From an uncultured Planctomycetaceae bacterium (GTDB taxonomy: Bacteria > Planctomycetota > Planctomycetia > Pirellulales > Pirellulaceae), in NCBI GenBank assembly GCA_903927685.1, contig CAIYOB010001352.1, forward strand, positions 1 through 8,040: a DNA stretch of 8,040 nt, in the 5' to 3' direction. Positions 1 through 6,521 of the stretch are shown here, one piece after another. The position numbers and the translations under genes were made by a program. Position 1 is the first letter of the stretch, and each line of letters opens with the position of its first letter. Below the pieces are notes generated by a model. It searched no databases. It saw only the letters and a list, made by a program, of their open reading frames with translations, and was not told where the DNA came from.

Positions 1-2296
1 ACATGGCCAACTGGGCCTGGTAGCGCACGCCGAACAGCAGTTCGTAGTTCTCCCAGAACTTGTCCGGCATCAGGACCATGTCGCCCTTGTCCACGAACAG
101 GTCGGCGATCAGGCTGATCGCATGCGTCACGCCGCAGGTCACGATCGGCTTGGAAAAGCTCTTCTTGGCCAGGCTGGGATTCTTCCGCAGCAACTCGTCG
201 CGCCACTGCTTCCGCAAGTCCTCGCGTCCTGCCGCGGGCGCGTAGGTCAGGGCGTCGGCCGGGCCGAGCGAGGGAAAGTGCTCCATGACCGAGGGCAGGA
301 ACATCGGCTTGTTGTTCTCGCGGGCAATACCGATCGTGGCGTCGTAGCGTTTCGCCTTTTCCTTGGCCTCGGCACTCTGCGCCAGGATGCCTTTGGGAAA
401 GTACAGCCGCTTGCCGAACTCGGACAGCATGCTGGCCACGTGGGTGTTTTCCCGCTCGATGACCTCGTTCAACTCGAGGGCCGCCGGCCGCAACTCCGTC
501 CCCGGCTGCATCAACGACAGGGGCGCCCGCAACCGCAACCGCAAGCCGTCCAGTTGTTCCCACATCGTCTTAGGCAAGCGTTTGCCGAACTGTTGGAAAA
601 AGCTGGTGACACCATCCGTTTCCTGGTACCAGTCGTTGCGGTCGACAGCAAACAACTGGTTCAGAGTCTCGCGCGTGATCTCCAGCCCGGTCAGGTCCAG
701 GCTGTCCGGCGTGGGGACGTAGCCGATGGGCGTCTTGACCGCATCCGCTTCACCCCGGCAGCGATCCAGGATCCACTCGATCACCCGCAGGTTCTCGCCG
801 TACCCCGGCCACAGGAACTTGCCGTTCTCGTCGGTGCGGAACCAGTTCACATGGAAGATCTTGGGCGGATTCGTCATCCGCTTGCCCATGTTCAACCAGT
901 GCTCGAAATAGTCGCCCATGTGATAGCCGCAGAAGGGCAGCATGGCCATCGGATCGCGGCGGACCTCGCCCAGCTTGCCGAACTGGGCCGCCGTGCGCTC
1001 GGAGGCCATCGTCGCGCCGATGAACACCCCGTGGTCCCAATCAAACGACTCGTATACCAACGGCGCCAGGTGAGCGCGGCGGCCGCCAAAGATAATGGCG
1101 GAGATTGGTACTCCGTGATGGTGCTCGGTGCGGAACGAGTGCGACGGGCACTGCGTCAGCGGAACCGTAAAGCGGCTGTTGGGGTGGGCGCCTACGATCG
1201 TGTTGCCCTTGTCATCCTTCATTCCCGGCTTCCACGGACGCCCCTGCCAATCCAGCGCGTCTGCGGGCGGGTCACCCTCGAGCCCCTCCCACCAGACAGT
1301 GCCGTCCTTTCCCAACACCACGTTCGTGAAAACCGTGTTTTGCCGGATCGTCCGGATCATGTTCGGATTGGTCTTCGAGTTCGTCCCCGGCGCGACGCCG
1401 AAGAAACCGGTCTCGGGATTGATGGCCCACAGCCGGCCGTCAGTGTCGATCCTCATCCAGGAGATATCGTCGCCCACCGTCCAGATCCGGTAGCCCTTGA
1501 CCTTGAGCCCCTCCGGCGGAATGAGCATCGCCAGGTTCGTCTTGCCACAGGCGCTGGGGAACGCGGCCGCCACGTACTCGACGCGACCATTCGGGTCCTC
1601 GATACCCATGATCAGCATGTGCTCGGCCAGCCAGCCTTCGCTGCGGCCCAAGTGGCTGGCGATCCGGAGCGCCAGGCACTTCTTGCCCAGCAACACGTTG
1701 CCGCCGTAGCCCGAGCCCACGCTCCAGATCGCGTTGTCTTCCGGAAAGTGCAGGATCAAGCGGCGTTTAATATCCAAGTCGGCCTTGCCGTGCAGGCAGC
1801 GCGTGAACTCGCCCCGCGTTCCCAGTTGCTTCAAGACCTTCTTGCCGACGTGCGTCATGATCCGCATGTTCAGCACGACATAGATGCTGTCCGTCAATTC
1901 GACGCCGATCTTGCTGAACGGCGAACCGACGGGGCCCATCGAAAAGGGGATTACGTACATCGTCCGGCCGCGCATCGAACCGGCGAAGATCTCGCCGGCC
2001 CGGCGATAGCCCTCGGCAGGCGACATCCAGTTGTTGGTCGGCCCGGCATCCTCCTCCAGCGTCGTGCAAATGAACGTCAGGTCCTCGGTGCGGGCAACAT
2101 CGTTCACGGCCGTGCGGTGGTAGACACAGCCGGGGTACTTTTCCTGGTCCAGCGGGATCAGCTCCCCCGTCCCCAGCGCTTCCTGCGTCAGGCGGTCTTT
2201 CTCCTCCTCGGACCCATCGATCCAGACGATCTGGTCGGGCTCGCACAGGCGAGCCATCTCTTCCACCCACTCCTGAAGTTCACGATGTTGCTTCAA
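1..2296 (-). CDS. pckG: GTP-dependent PEP carboxykinase fused in frame to a class I/II aminotransferase (3' end outside window)
   Basis: Seen: 765 codons run without a stop to the window edge. Residues 1 to about 590 are a full-length GTP-type PEP carboxykinase (oxaloacetate + GTP to PEP + GDP + CO2, cytosolic, gluconeogenesis/anaplerosis). Markers are MRGRTMYVIPFSMGP at 108-122, YGGN at 197-200 followed by Lys205/206, His226 (metal ligand by family), the P-loop FPSACGKTN at 246-254 with the reactive Cys250, and VGDDISWM at 274-281. Residues from about 605 match the start of a fold-type I aminotransferase: an ELNEVIE helix, FPKGI, YAPAAG, a GVTHAISLIADLF segment, and FWENY where class I/II enzymes place the PLP-stacking aromatic. 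The PLP lysine would lie outside the window. I chose the TTG start at 2296 because AAGGGG lies 8 bases upstream and it gives a normal N-terminus; the next ATG (2258) is too internal. The substrate of the aminotransferase is not known. Carboxykinase identity is very secure; whether the fusion is natural or an indel artefact is open (see findings). Confidence 0.9.
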   Translation of the reverse strand, partial: MKQHRELQEWVEEMARLCEPDQIVWIDGSEEEKDRLTQEALGTGELIPLDQEKYPGCVYHRTAVNDVARTEDLTFICTTLEEDAGPTNNWMSPAEGYRRAGEIFAGSMRGRTMYVIPFSMGPVGSPFSKIGVELTDSIYVVLNMRIMTHVGKKVLKQLGTRGEFTRCLHGKADLDIKRRLILHFPEDNAIWSVGSGYGGNVLLGKKCLALRIASHLGRSEGWLAEHMLIMGIEDPNGRVEYVAAAFPSACGKTNLAMLIPPEGLKVKGYRIWTVGDDISWMRIDTDGRLWAINPETGFFGVAPGTNSKTNPNMIRTIRQNTVFTNVVLGKDGTVWWEGLEGDPPADALDWQGRPWKPGMKDDKGNTIVGAHPNSRFTVPLTQCPSHSFRTEHHHGVPISAIIFGGRRAHLAPLVYESFDWDHGVFIGATMASERTAAQFGKLGEVRRDPMAMLPFCGYHMGDYFEHWLNMGKRMTNPPKIFHVNWFRTDENGKFLWPGYGENLRVIEWILDRCRGEADAVKTPIGYVPTPDSLDLTGLEITRETLNQLFAVDRNDWYQETDGVTSFFQQFGKRLPKTMWEQLDGLRLRLRAPLSLMQPGTELRPAALELNEVIERENTHVASMLSEFGKRLYFPKGILAQSAEAKEKAKRYDATIGIARENNKPMFLPSVMEHFPSLGPADALTYAPAAGREDLRKQWRDELLRKNPSLAKKSFSKPIVTCGVTHAISLIADLFVDKGDMVLMPDKFWENYELLFGVRYQAQLAM

Positions 2297-2304
2297 GGTA
2301 TTTT

Positions 2305-2310
2305 CCCCTT
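2305..2310 (-). promoter_or_regulatory. Ribosome binding site for pckG TTG start
   Basis: AAGGGG on the minus strand, 8 bases before the TTG at 2296. It decides the start, because the reading frame has no better ATG upstream and the first internal ATG would remove conserved N-terminal residues. Confidence 0.6.
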
Positions 2311-2329
2311 GTCTCGAGAGAATCGGCCA

Positions 2330-2352
2330 AGACCCGAATTCGAATCGGGTCT
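2330..2352. repeat. 8-bp inverted repeat upstream of pckG
   Basis: AGACCCGA and TCGGGTCT form perfect 8-bp arms around a 7-base centre that contains the palindrome TTCGAA. It sits 34 bases before the pckG start and has no T-tract, so an operator or processing site is as likely as a terminator. The role is inferred from position only. Confidence 0.45.
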
Positions 2353-2381
2353 ATGGTAGCGAACCAAGGGCGTCTGTTACA

Positions 2382-2413
2382 GGGGCTAGTGCTCGGAACG
2401 TTAGCGAGGCCCC
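2382..2413 (-). terminator. Possible terminator-like hairpin after recQ
   Basis: On the minus strand, starting 23 bases after the recQ stop, GGGGC CTCG can pair with CGAG and GCCCC, with a 5-base bulge and a 9-base loop containing AACGTT. No run of T follows, so it is not a standard intrinsic terminator. The call rests on position and base pairing only. Confidence 0.25.
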
Positions 2414-2436
2414 GATAATCCGGCCTACAGGTCCGA

Positions 2437-4347
2437 TCAACCGACTCGCTGCAGCACGTCCGCAAACGGGACGTCGGAAAAGACACCGAACAGGCGGTGG
2501 GACCCGAGTTTGGCTCGCGCTAGCTTGGGCGACGTCACGCCGCACAGAAAGCGGGCAAAGGCCCGCGACTCGGCCAACGCCTCCGGCTTCTCGTTCCGCA
2601 CCCGCACCGCCTCGCGCCATTGGGCTTCGCCGACCTGGGCACCGGCCCGGGACGGCAACGAAACCGCTTTGCGGCCATTGCGGCACCACGAGCAATGGCC
2701 GCACGGCTTGGCCAACGGCGCGCCGAAATAGCCACCCAGTTCCGAGACCTGGCAGCCGTCGTGCCGCACCCACTCGACTACCTGGTTCAGCCTGGCGATT
2801 TCCCGCTTTTCGCGGCCCAGCGTCCGCTGGTGCAGTTCGGCGGCCAAGCGGTTTGGATCGGCGGGCTGCCGGAGGCGCCGAAAACGGTTTCGCACGCCTT
2901 CGGCCTGCAGTTCCAGCAACTGCTGTTCCCCCAAGTAGTCCAAGGCCCGCACGATCCGCTCCCGCGGCGATCCCGTCGCCCGGGCCGCCTGGTCCAGATC
3001 GATACTGAACCAGATCTTGGCTTTCTGAGCCTGGGCCAGCAGGGCTCGCAGAAAGTCGCGCCGCTCCCCCGCGAAACGCGCCAGGATCTCGGCCGACGGG
3101 ACCAGCGGCTTGAAGCGGTACTGCGAATAGAACGGCGTACCTTCCCGCAGATAGCCGTCCAGGTCCAGATAGGTCAGCAGCGTCCGCAGCACCAGCGGGC
3201 GGACGTCGTGGCGTTGAGCCAATTCGTACAGCGACAACTCCAGCTCTTCGCCCTGGCCGAACAGGTCGGACATCAGGCTCTGCACCGCGGCCAGGCTGGG
3301 CGTGTCGCCATAGACGAAATTCTCCAGCGTGTTCAAGTCGTCCGGACACGCGAACAGCTCGCAGCAAGACGGCTGGCCATCCCGCCCCGCGCGGCCGATT
3401 TCCTGCGAATAGTTCTCCAGGCTCTTGGCCAGATTGTAGTGGTACACGTACCGGATGTTCGCCTTGTCGATCCCCATCCCAAAGGCGATGGTCGCCACGA
3501 CGATCGCGCGGTCGGTGGCGAAGAACCAGTCCTGGACCGCGGACCGGTCCGCGTCGTCCATCCCGGCGTGATAGGCGCGGGCCGGAAAGCCCGCGCCGGC
3601 CAACCGTTCGGCGACCTGCTCCGCCGTCCGCTGCAAGGTGACGTACACGATCGTCGGCCCCGCCGGACGACTGCGCAGCCGTTCCAGCAGCACCGCGTCC
3701 CGGTTGCCGGGCGTCACCGGGGTCGTCAGCAGGGTCAAGTTCGGCCGGTAAAAGCCGGTCGTCACGGCACATTCGGCCTGGATGTTGAAGCCGCGGCAGA
3801 CGTCGGCCAGCACCTGGGGCGTCGCCGTGGCCGTCAAGGCCAACACACGCTCGGCACGGTACTCGTTGGCCAGCCGCGCCAACTTCAGATAGTCCGGCCG
3901 GAAGTTATGCCCCCACTCGGAAATGCAGTGCGCCTCGTCCACGGCGAACAGCGAAATCTGCACCCGCTTGATCGCTTCGCGAAACCGCTCGTTGTTGAAC
4001 CGTTCGGGCGCGACGTACAGCATCCGCAACTGGCCCTCCCGGAGCGAACGCATGACGTCGGCGCTCTGCTGGGCGTCCAGCGTCGAATCCATCCGCGCGG
4101 CCGCGATGCCCAATTGCTGGAGCCGATCCAGTTGGTCCTTCATCAAGGCGATCAGCGGCGAGACGACAACCGTCAAACCCGGCAGCAGCAGGGCCGGCAA
4201 CTGATAACACAGCGATTTGCCGCTGCCGGTGGGAAACACCGCCGCCGCCGACTTGCCGGCCAGCAAGTGCCCCAGCACCGCCTCTTGACCCGGCCGAAAC
4301 TCCTGGAAGCCAAACCGCTGCCGCAATACCTCGCGCGCCGCTTGCAT
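2437..4347 (-). CDS. recQ: ATP-dependent DNA helicase, RecQ family
   Basis: A superfamily 2, 3'-5' DNA helicase acting in recombinational repair and fork restart; 636 residues from the chosen start (E. coli RecQ is about 610). Seen, in order (numbering from ATG 4347): EFRPGQEAV (motif 0, near 16-24), Walker A PTGSGKS (39-45), DEAH with CISEWGHNFRPDY (137-154), LTATATP (171-177), a QEIGRAGRDG arginine-finger motif (315-324), a winged-helix-like stretch with YELAQRHDVRPLVLRTLLTY (374-393), then four cysteines (532, 549, 552, 555; CGHCSWC) expected to bind zinc. No typical HRDC domain is visible; the tail instead has RAFARFLCG and a SPKLARAKL helix. The frame is open upstream to a GTG at 4395, but AGGAAAGGA lies 7 bases before the ATG at 4347, and the -10 box lies immediately upstream of 4395, so the GTG would fall about at the transcription start. 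Transcribed from its own promoter; the next gene (pckG) begins 140 bases downstream. Confidence 0.95.
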   Translation of the reverse strand: MQAAREVLRQRFGFQEFRPGQEAVLGHLLAGKSAAAVFPTGSGKSLCYQLPALLLPGLTVVVSPLIALMKDQLDRLQQLGIAAARMDSTLDAQQSADVMRSLREGQLRMLYVAPERFNNERFREAIKRVQISLFAVDEAHCISEWGHNFRPDYLKLARLANEYRAERVLALTATATPQVLADVCRGFNIQAECAVTTGFYRPNLTLLTTPVTPGNRDAVLLERLRSRPAGPTIVYVTLQRTAEQVAERLAGAGFPARAYHAGMDDADRSAVQDWFFATDRAIVVATIAFGMGIDKANIRYVYHYNLAKSLENYSQEIGRAGRDGQPSCCELFACPDDLNTLENFVYGDTPSLAAVQSLMSDLFGQGEELELSLYELAQRHDVRPLVLRTLLTYLDLDGYLREGTPFYSQYRFKPLVPSAEILARFAGERRDFLRALLAQAQKAKIWFSIDLDQAARATGSPRERIVRALDYLGEQQLLELQAEGVRNRFRRLRQPADPNRLAAELHQRTLGREKREIARLNQVVEWVRHDGCQVSELGGYFGAPLAKPCGHCSWCRNGRKAVSLPSRAGAQVGEAQWREAVRVRNEKPEALAESRAFARFLCGVTSPKLARAKLGSHRLFGVFSDVPFADVLQRVG

Positions 4348-4402
4348 ACCGCAGTCCTTTCCTGGGCAGGAACCGGAGATCTCGGGAACCACCACGCCGC
4401 GG

Positions 4403-4431
4403 ATTATAGCCCTCGCTAGAACGTTTGTACA
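4403..4431 (-). promoter_or_regulatory. Sigma70-like promoter for recQ
   Basis: On the minus strand TGTACA (4431-4426), a 17-base spacer, then a perfect TATAAT (4408-4403). Transcription would start near 4396, giving a leader of about 50 bases before the ATG at 4347. Four of six -35 bases and all -10 bases match the E. coli consensus. Confidence 0.65.
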
Positions 4432-4623
4432 TCATACTGAAAATTATTTCTCAGCGGGCGGTGGGGTAGGTGCCGGACTCTTCCGCCTGAAGCCGATTTT
4501 GCTGGCTTGGCATCGTTCGAGAAAAGACGTTTTCTTAGAAGCGGGCAAGTTGCTTCTTTCCGGTCGCCTTGCCGACGGGGAACGGCTCGCGTCAGGGGCC
4601 GCAGAAGACCCGTCCGCCGTGCG

Positions 4624-4636
4624 CCTGGAATCCAGG
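4624..4636. repeat. Short perfect palindrome
   Basis: CCTGGA and TCCAGG around a single A. It is the first of three closely spaced palindromes in this spacer. Too short to assign a role. Confidence 0.4.
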
Positions 4637-4644
4637 GAATGAGT

Positions 4645-4667
4645 GACTGGCCGTTTTGCGGCCAGTC
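4645..4667. repeat. 9-bp stem hairpin with TTTTG loop
   Basis: GACTGGCCG and CGGCCAGTC are perfect 9-bp arms around TTTTG. The GGCC and CAGTC words recall the next palindrome, so the two may be diverged members of one repeat family. It lies downstream of the 208-residue gene and could help end or protect its transcript, but no T-tract follows on either strand. Confidence 0.55.
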
Positions 4668-4699
4668 GCAGGCGACCGCGCAGGCAGCGTGCCGACGCC

Positions 4700-4728
4700 T
4701 GCGGCTGGTCGCTAAGCGACCAGCCGCA
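4700..4728. repeat. 29-bp perfect palindrome (REP-like)
   Basis: TGCGGCTGGTCGCT and its exact reverse complement flank a single A, so 28 of 29 bases can pair. Flanking words GCCGACGCCTGC (upstream) and GTCGGCAGGCGAC (downstream) also complement each other in part, extending the symmetry. Such GC-rich palindromes in spacers resemble REP-type elements that I associate with planctomycete genomes. A terminator for the 208-residue gene is an alternative, but no T-run follows. Confidence 0.65.
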
Positions 4729-4759
4729 AGATTCCCGTCGGCAGGCGACTCGTCGGCCT

Positions 4760-5386
4760 TCAGCCGTCAAGATTCAGGACGAACCGGTCGACACTCGGGT
4801 CGTAGGCAAAGCCGGCCGCCGTAGCGTTGTCGTCGTAACGCTGTTTCAGTTCGTCGCGGGCCGTCGCCAGCCGCACCGGATCGGCGGCCACGTCAGGCTC
4901 CACGGGGCAGCCGTGGGCGGGTTGCAGCCAGATCTGCTTCGCCCCGCAGGAGCGGCCGAAATCGACGACCGCGTGGATCAGCAATCGCTCCCACTGCAGC
5001 GCGTTCAGCTTGGGCTGCGCCCAATCCAGGTGCGCTCCGGTCGGATTGAGTTCCTGGATGTCCAACACGATGCCTTCCAGGATGTTGAATCCGACCACAC
5101 CCACGTCCCGGCGGCCCTTTTCCATGTGGCCGCCCCAATCGTCCGGCACGAATTGGGCGTACTTGGACTGCAGTTCGAACATACAGTCCGTCACGCAATT
5201 GGACGACGTGACCAGGTACCGCAGCCCGGGCGGGGTCAAGGCAACCAGGCGATAGTCGTCCAGCGAGACTTCGCAGCCGCTCTTGACATGCTCGGAGAAG
5301 TAGCCGGCGAGTGGCGGGACTTGCTGCGTCTCGACGCAGGTGACAAAGTCCCGCACCAACGACTGCCTGACGTCAGCGAAACTCAT
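4760..5386 (-). CDS. Conserved-looking protein of unknown function, possibly GNAT-like
   Basis: I do not recognise this 208-residue protein with certainty. It is soluble-looking, with no signal peptide or membrane segment. The second half has the order expected of a GNAT acyltransferase: a strand GIVLDIQELNP, a long helix near QWERLLIHAVVDFGRS, a strand AKQIWLQP, and a closing YDDNATAAGFAYDP resembling the Y..xGF motif of that fold. The usual acetyl-CoA-binding R/QxxGxG/A signature is not evident (the region reads AQPKLNALQWERLL), so a degenerate GNAT or an unrelated fold is possible. The ATG at 5386 lies three bases after the stop of the FabG-like gene, with a G-rich stretch (GGTGGGGG) about 7 bases before it, so it is probably co-transcribed and translationally coupled with that gene. 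Function is unknown. Confidence 0.75.
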   Translation of the reverse strand: MSFADVRQSLVRDFVTCVETQQVPPLAGYFSEHVKSGCEVSLDDYRLVALTPPGLRYLVTSSNCVTDCMFELQSKYAQFVPDDWGGHMEKGRRDVGVVGFNILEGIVLDIQELNPTGAHLDWAQPKLNALQWERLLIHAVVDFGRSCGAKQIWLQPAHGCPVEPDVAADPVRLATARDELKQRYDDNATAAGFAYDPSVDRFVLNLDG

Positions 5387-5389
5387 GGA

Positions 5390-6172
5390 TCAACCCCCAC
5401 CCAATTCCATGCCGCCTGCAACCAGAACCACGGAGCAGGGGGAATAGCTGGTGCCATAAGCCGCCGCGGCCCGCACGACCGCTTGGCCGATCTCCCAGGG
5501 CTCGCCCGCCCGCTTGGTCTTCGTTCGGGCCACGACAAACTTCAACACGTCCGAAGGCATCCTGGCCGTCATGTCCGTCTTAATGAAGCCTGGGCAGATT
5601 GCCGTGCAACGCACCCCGGGATACTCGGCAGCCAGCGCCTTGGTATAGGCGATCACGCCCCCCTTGGCGGCGCAGTAGTTGGTCTGGCCGATGTTGCCAA
5701 CCAGCCCGCTGATCGAACTGATATTGACGACCGCCCCGTTGGATTTCCTCAGATAGCGAATGGCGGCCTTGCAGAAATTATGCGTTCCGGTCAAATTGGT
5801 TGAGATGACTGCATTCCAGTCCTCGTCCGACATTCTCATCGCCAAGCCGTCACGGGTGATGCCGGCGTTGTTGACCAGGACATGCAGTTGTTTGTCGTAC
5901 GGCTCGACCGTTTCGTCCACCACTTCCTTGACACGCGCCGAGTCGGTCACGTTGCAGAGGCGGAAGTCCACTTTGGTGTTGTAAGTGGATGCAATCTCGG
6001 CCGCAGTTTCTTGGACGCGAGGATCGAGATCCACCAGCATCAGGTGACTTTTCTGCTGGGCAAACTCTTCCGCGATGGCCCTTCCGATACCTCGGCCTGC
6101 GCCCGTGATAAGAACGATCTTGCCTTCCAAGTCAGGAAACACAGCCACAGGCTTGGTCAATTCTGTACTCAT
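5390..6172 (-). CDS. fabG: Short-chain dehydrogenase/reductase, FabG-like (3-oxoacyl-ACP reductase family)
   Basis: A classical SDR of 260 residues, slightly longer than E. coli FabG (244) because of about 15 extra N-terminal residues. Seen: the dinucleotide loop TGAGRGIG (23-30), an acidic end to strand beta-2 (VDLD, Asp48), NNAG (101-104), structural Asn126, and the catalytic Ser153, Tyr166 and Lys170 (ISSISG and NYCAAK), followed by PGFIKTDMT. The family reduces 3-ketoacyl-ACP or related ketones in fatty-acid synthesis. By SDR rules Asp48 favours NAD(H) over NADP(H), so it may be NADH-linked or a dehydrogenase acting in another pathway. ATG at 6172 has GGAAAG a few bases upstream. It leads a two-gene unit with the 208-residue protein and is divergent from the hotdog gene, which supports an acyl-chain role. 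The exact substrate is inferred. Confidence 0.88.
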   Translation of the reverse strand: MSTELTKPVAVFPDLEGKIVLITGAGRGIGRAIAEEFAQQKSHLMLVDLDPRVQETAAEIASTYNTKVDFRLCNVTDSARVKEVVDETVEPYDKQLHVLVNNAGITRDGLAMRMSDEDWNAVISTNLTGTHNFCKAAIRYLRKSNGAVVNISSISGLVGNIGQTNYCAAKGGVIAYTKALAAEYPGVRCTAICPGFIKTDMTARMPSDVLKFVVARTKTKRAGEPWEIGQAVVRAAAAYGTSYSPCSVVLVAGGMELGGG

Positions 6173-6296
6173 TTCGCTTTCCGGAAATTAGACGGTGTGA
6201 GACGCAACGATACGTACCGAACAGTCGGCAGGCCGGATTGGGATCCAGCGCCGCGGCGAACCGACGGCGGCTTGCCCGTACGTTGCGGTAAGGTTA

Positions 6297-6316
6297 ACGC
6301 TTCTAAGTAGAAGCGT
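6297..6316. promoter_or_regulatory. Perfect 9-bp inverted repeat, candidate operator
   Basis: ACGCTTCTA and TAGAAGCGT flank AG. The 20-base, two-fold symmetric site is typical of a dimeric helix-turn-helix regulator. It lies between two divergent acyl-metabolism genes. No regulator gene is in the window, so the role is inferred. Confidence 0.4.
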
Positions 6317-6324
6317 CAATCTCG

Positions 6325-6358
6325 GGTTGGGTGCTGGGGTGCGCTCAGCGGCCCAACC
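6325..6358. repeat. Hairpin upstream of the hotdog gene promoter
   Basis: GGTTGGG (6325-6331) pairs with CCCAACC (6352-6358), and inside it GCTG (6333-6336) pairs with CAGC (6346-6349), giving 11 pairs with a small internal loop. It ends just before the candidate -35 box. Role unknown. Confidence 0.4.
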
Positions 6359-6364
6359 AACCCC

Positions 6365-6393
6365 TTGCATCCAGCCCGTCCGTAGCCGATAAT
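6365..6393 (+). promoter_or_regulatory. Candidate sigma70-like promoter for the double hotdog gene
   Basis: TTGCAT (6365-6370), a 17-base spacer, then GATAAT (6388-6393). Five of six -10 bases and three of six -35 bases match consensus. It predicts a leader of about 120 bases before the ATG at 6522. Confidence 0.4.
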
Positions 6394-6521
6394 AGCCCCC
6401 CACGGCGAATGGTCCCGCCGCGGGGCCCTGCTTGACTCGAGGTCGAGCAACCGGCCGTTTTGGGAAGTTCCCTCGCGACTCGTTCCCGGGGGTGGGCAGC
6501 CAACACTCCGAGTTTTTCGTC

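Larger units (their letters stand above)
4436..4759. other. Gene-free spacer rich in palindromes
   Basis: No credible gene is seen here. A 108-codon minus-strand frame (4770-4444) exists, but its translation is low-complexity and arises from the palindromes. The right half holds three palindromes (listed separately) plus GCAGGC/GCCTGC (6-bp arms) around 4680-4702. The left half has AGAAGC (4537-4542) and GCTTCT (4552-4557) arms. It separates the stop of the 208-residue gene from the recQ promoter. Confidence 0.6.
6173..6521. other. Divergent intergenic region between fabG-like and hotdog genes
   Basis: No gene is seen in these 349 bases. A plus-strand frame extends back from the hotdog gene to a TTG at 6432, but the translation there lacks family similarity. 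The region carries a short palindrome, a hairpin and a candidate promoter, listed separately, and must contain the start signals for both flanking genes. Confidence 0.6.

Noticed and set aside
122..2359. A 745-codon plus-strand open frame opposite the pckG fusion
   Set aside because: Its translation is compositionally skewed and matches no family I know, while the minus strand encodes a textbook carboxykinase. It is a codon-bias shadow of GC-rich coding sequence.
2382..2413. A standard intrinsic terminator after recQ
   Set aside because: The hairpin has a bulged stem and no T-run, so it is listed only as a weak candidate.
2351..3772. A 473-codon minus-strand frame overlapping recQ in another phase
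   Set aside because: The RecQ frame carries all helicase motifs; this one is an out-of-phase shadow.
2620..4419. A 599-codon plus-strand frame opposite recQ
   Set aside because: Shadow of the RecQ gene; rich in Arg, Gln and Pro with no recognisable motif.
4444..4770. A 108-codon minus-strand frame in the palindrome-rich spacer
   Set aside because: It overlaps the end of the 208-residue gene and reads through the palindromes, giving low-complexity sequence with no similarity I recognise.
4643..5803. A 386-codon plus-strand frame opposite the 208-residue gene and fabG
   Set aside because: It overlaps two minus-strand genes, one of them a clear SDR, and starts inside the palindromes.
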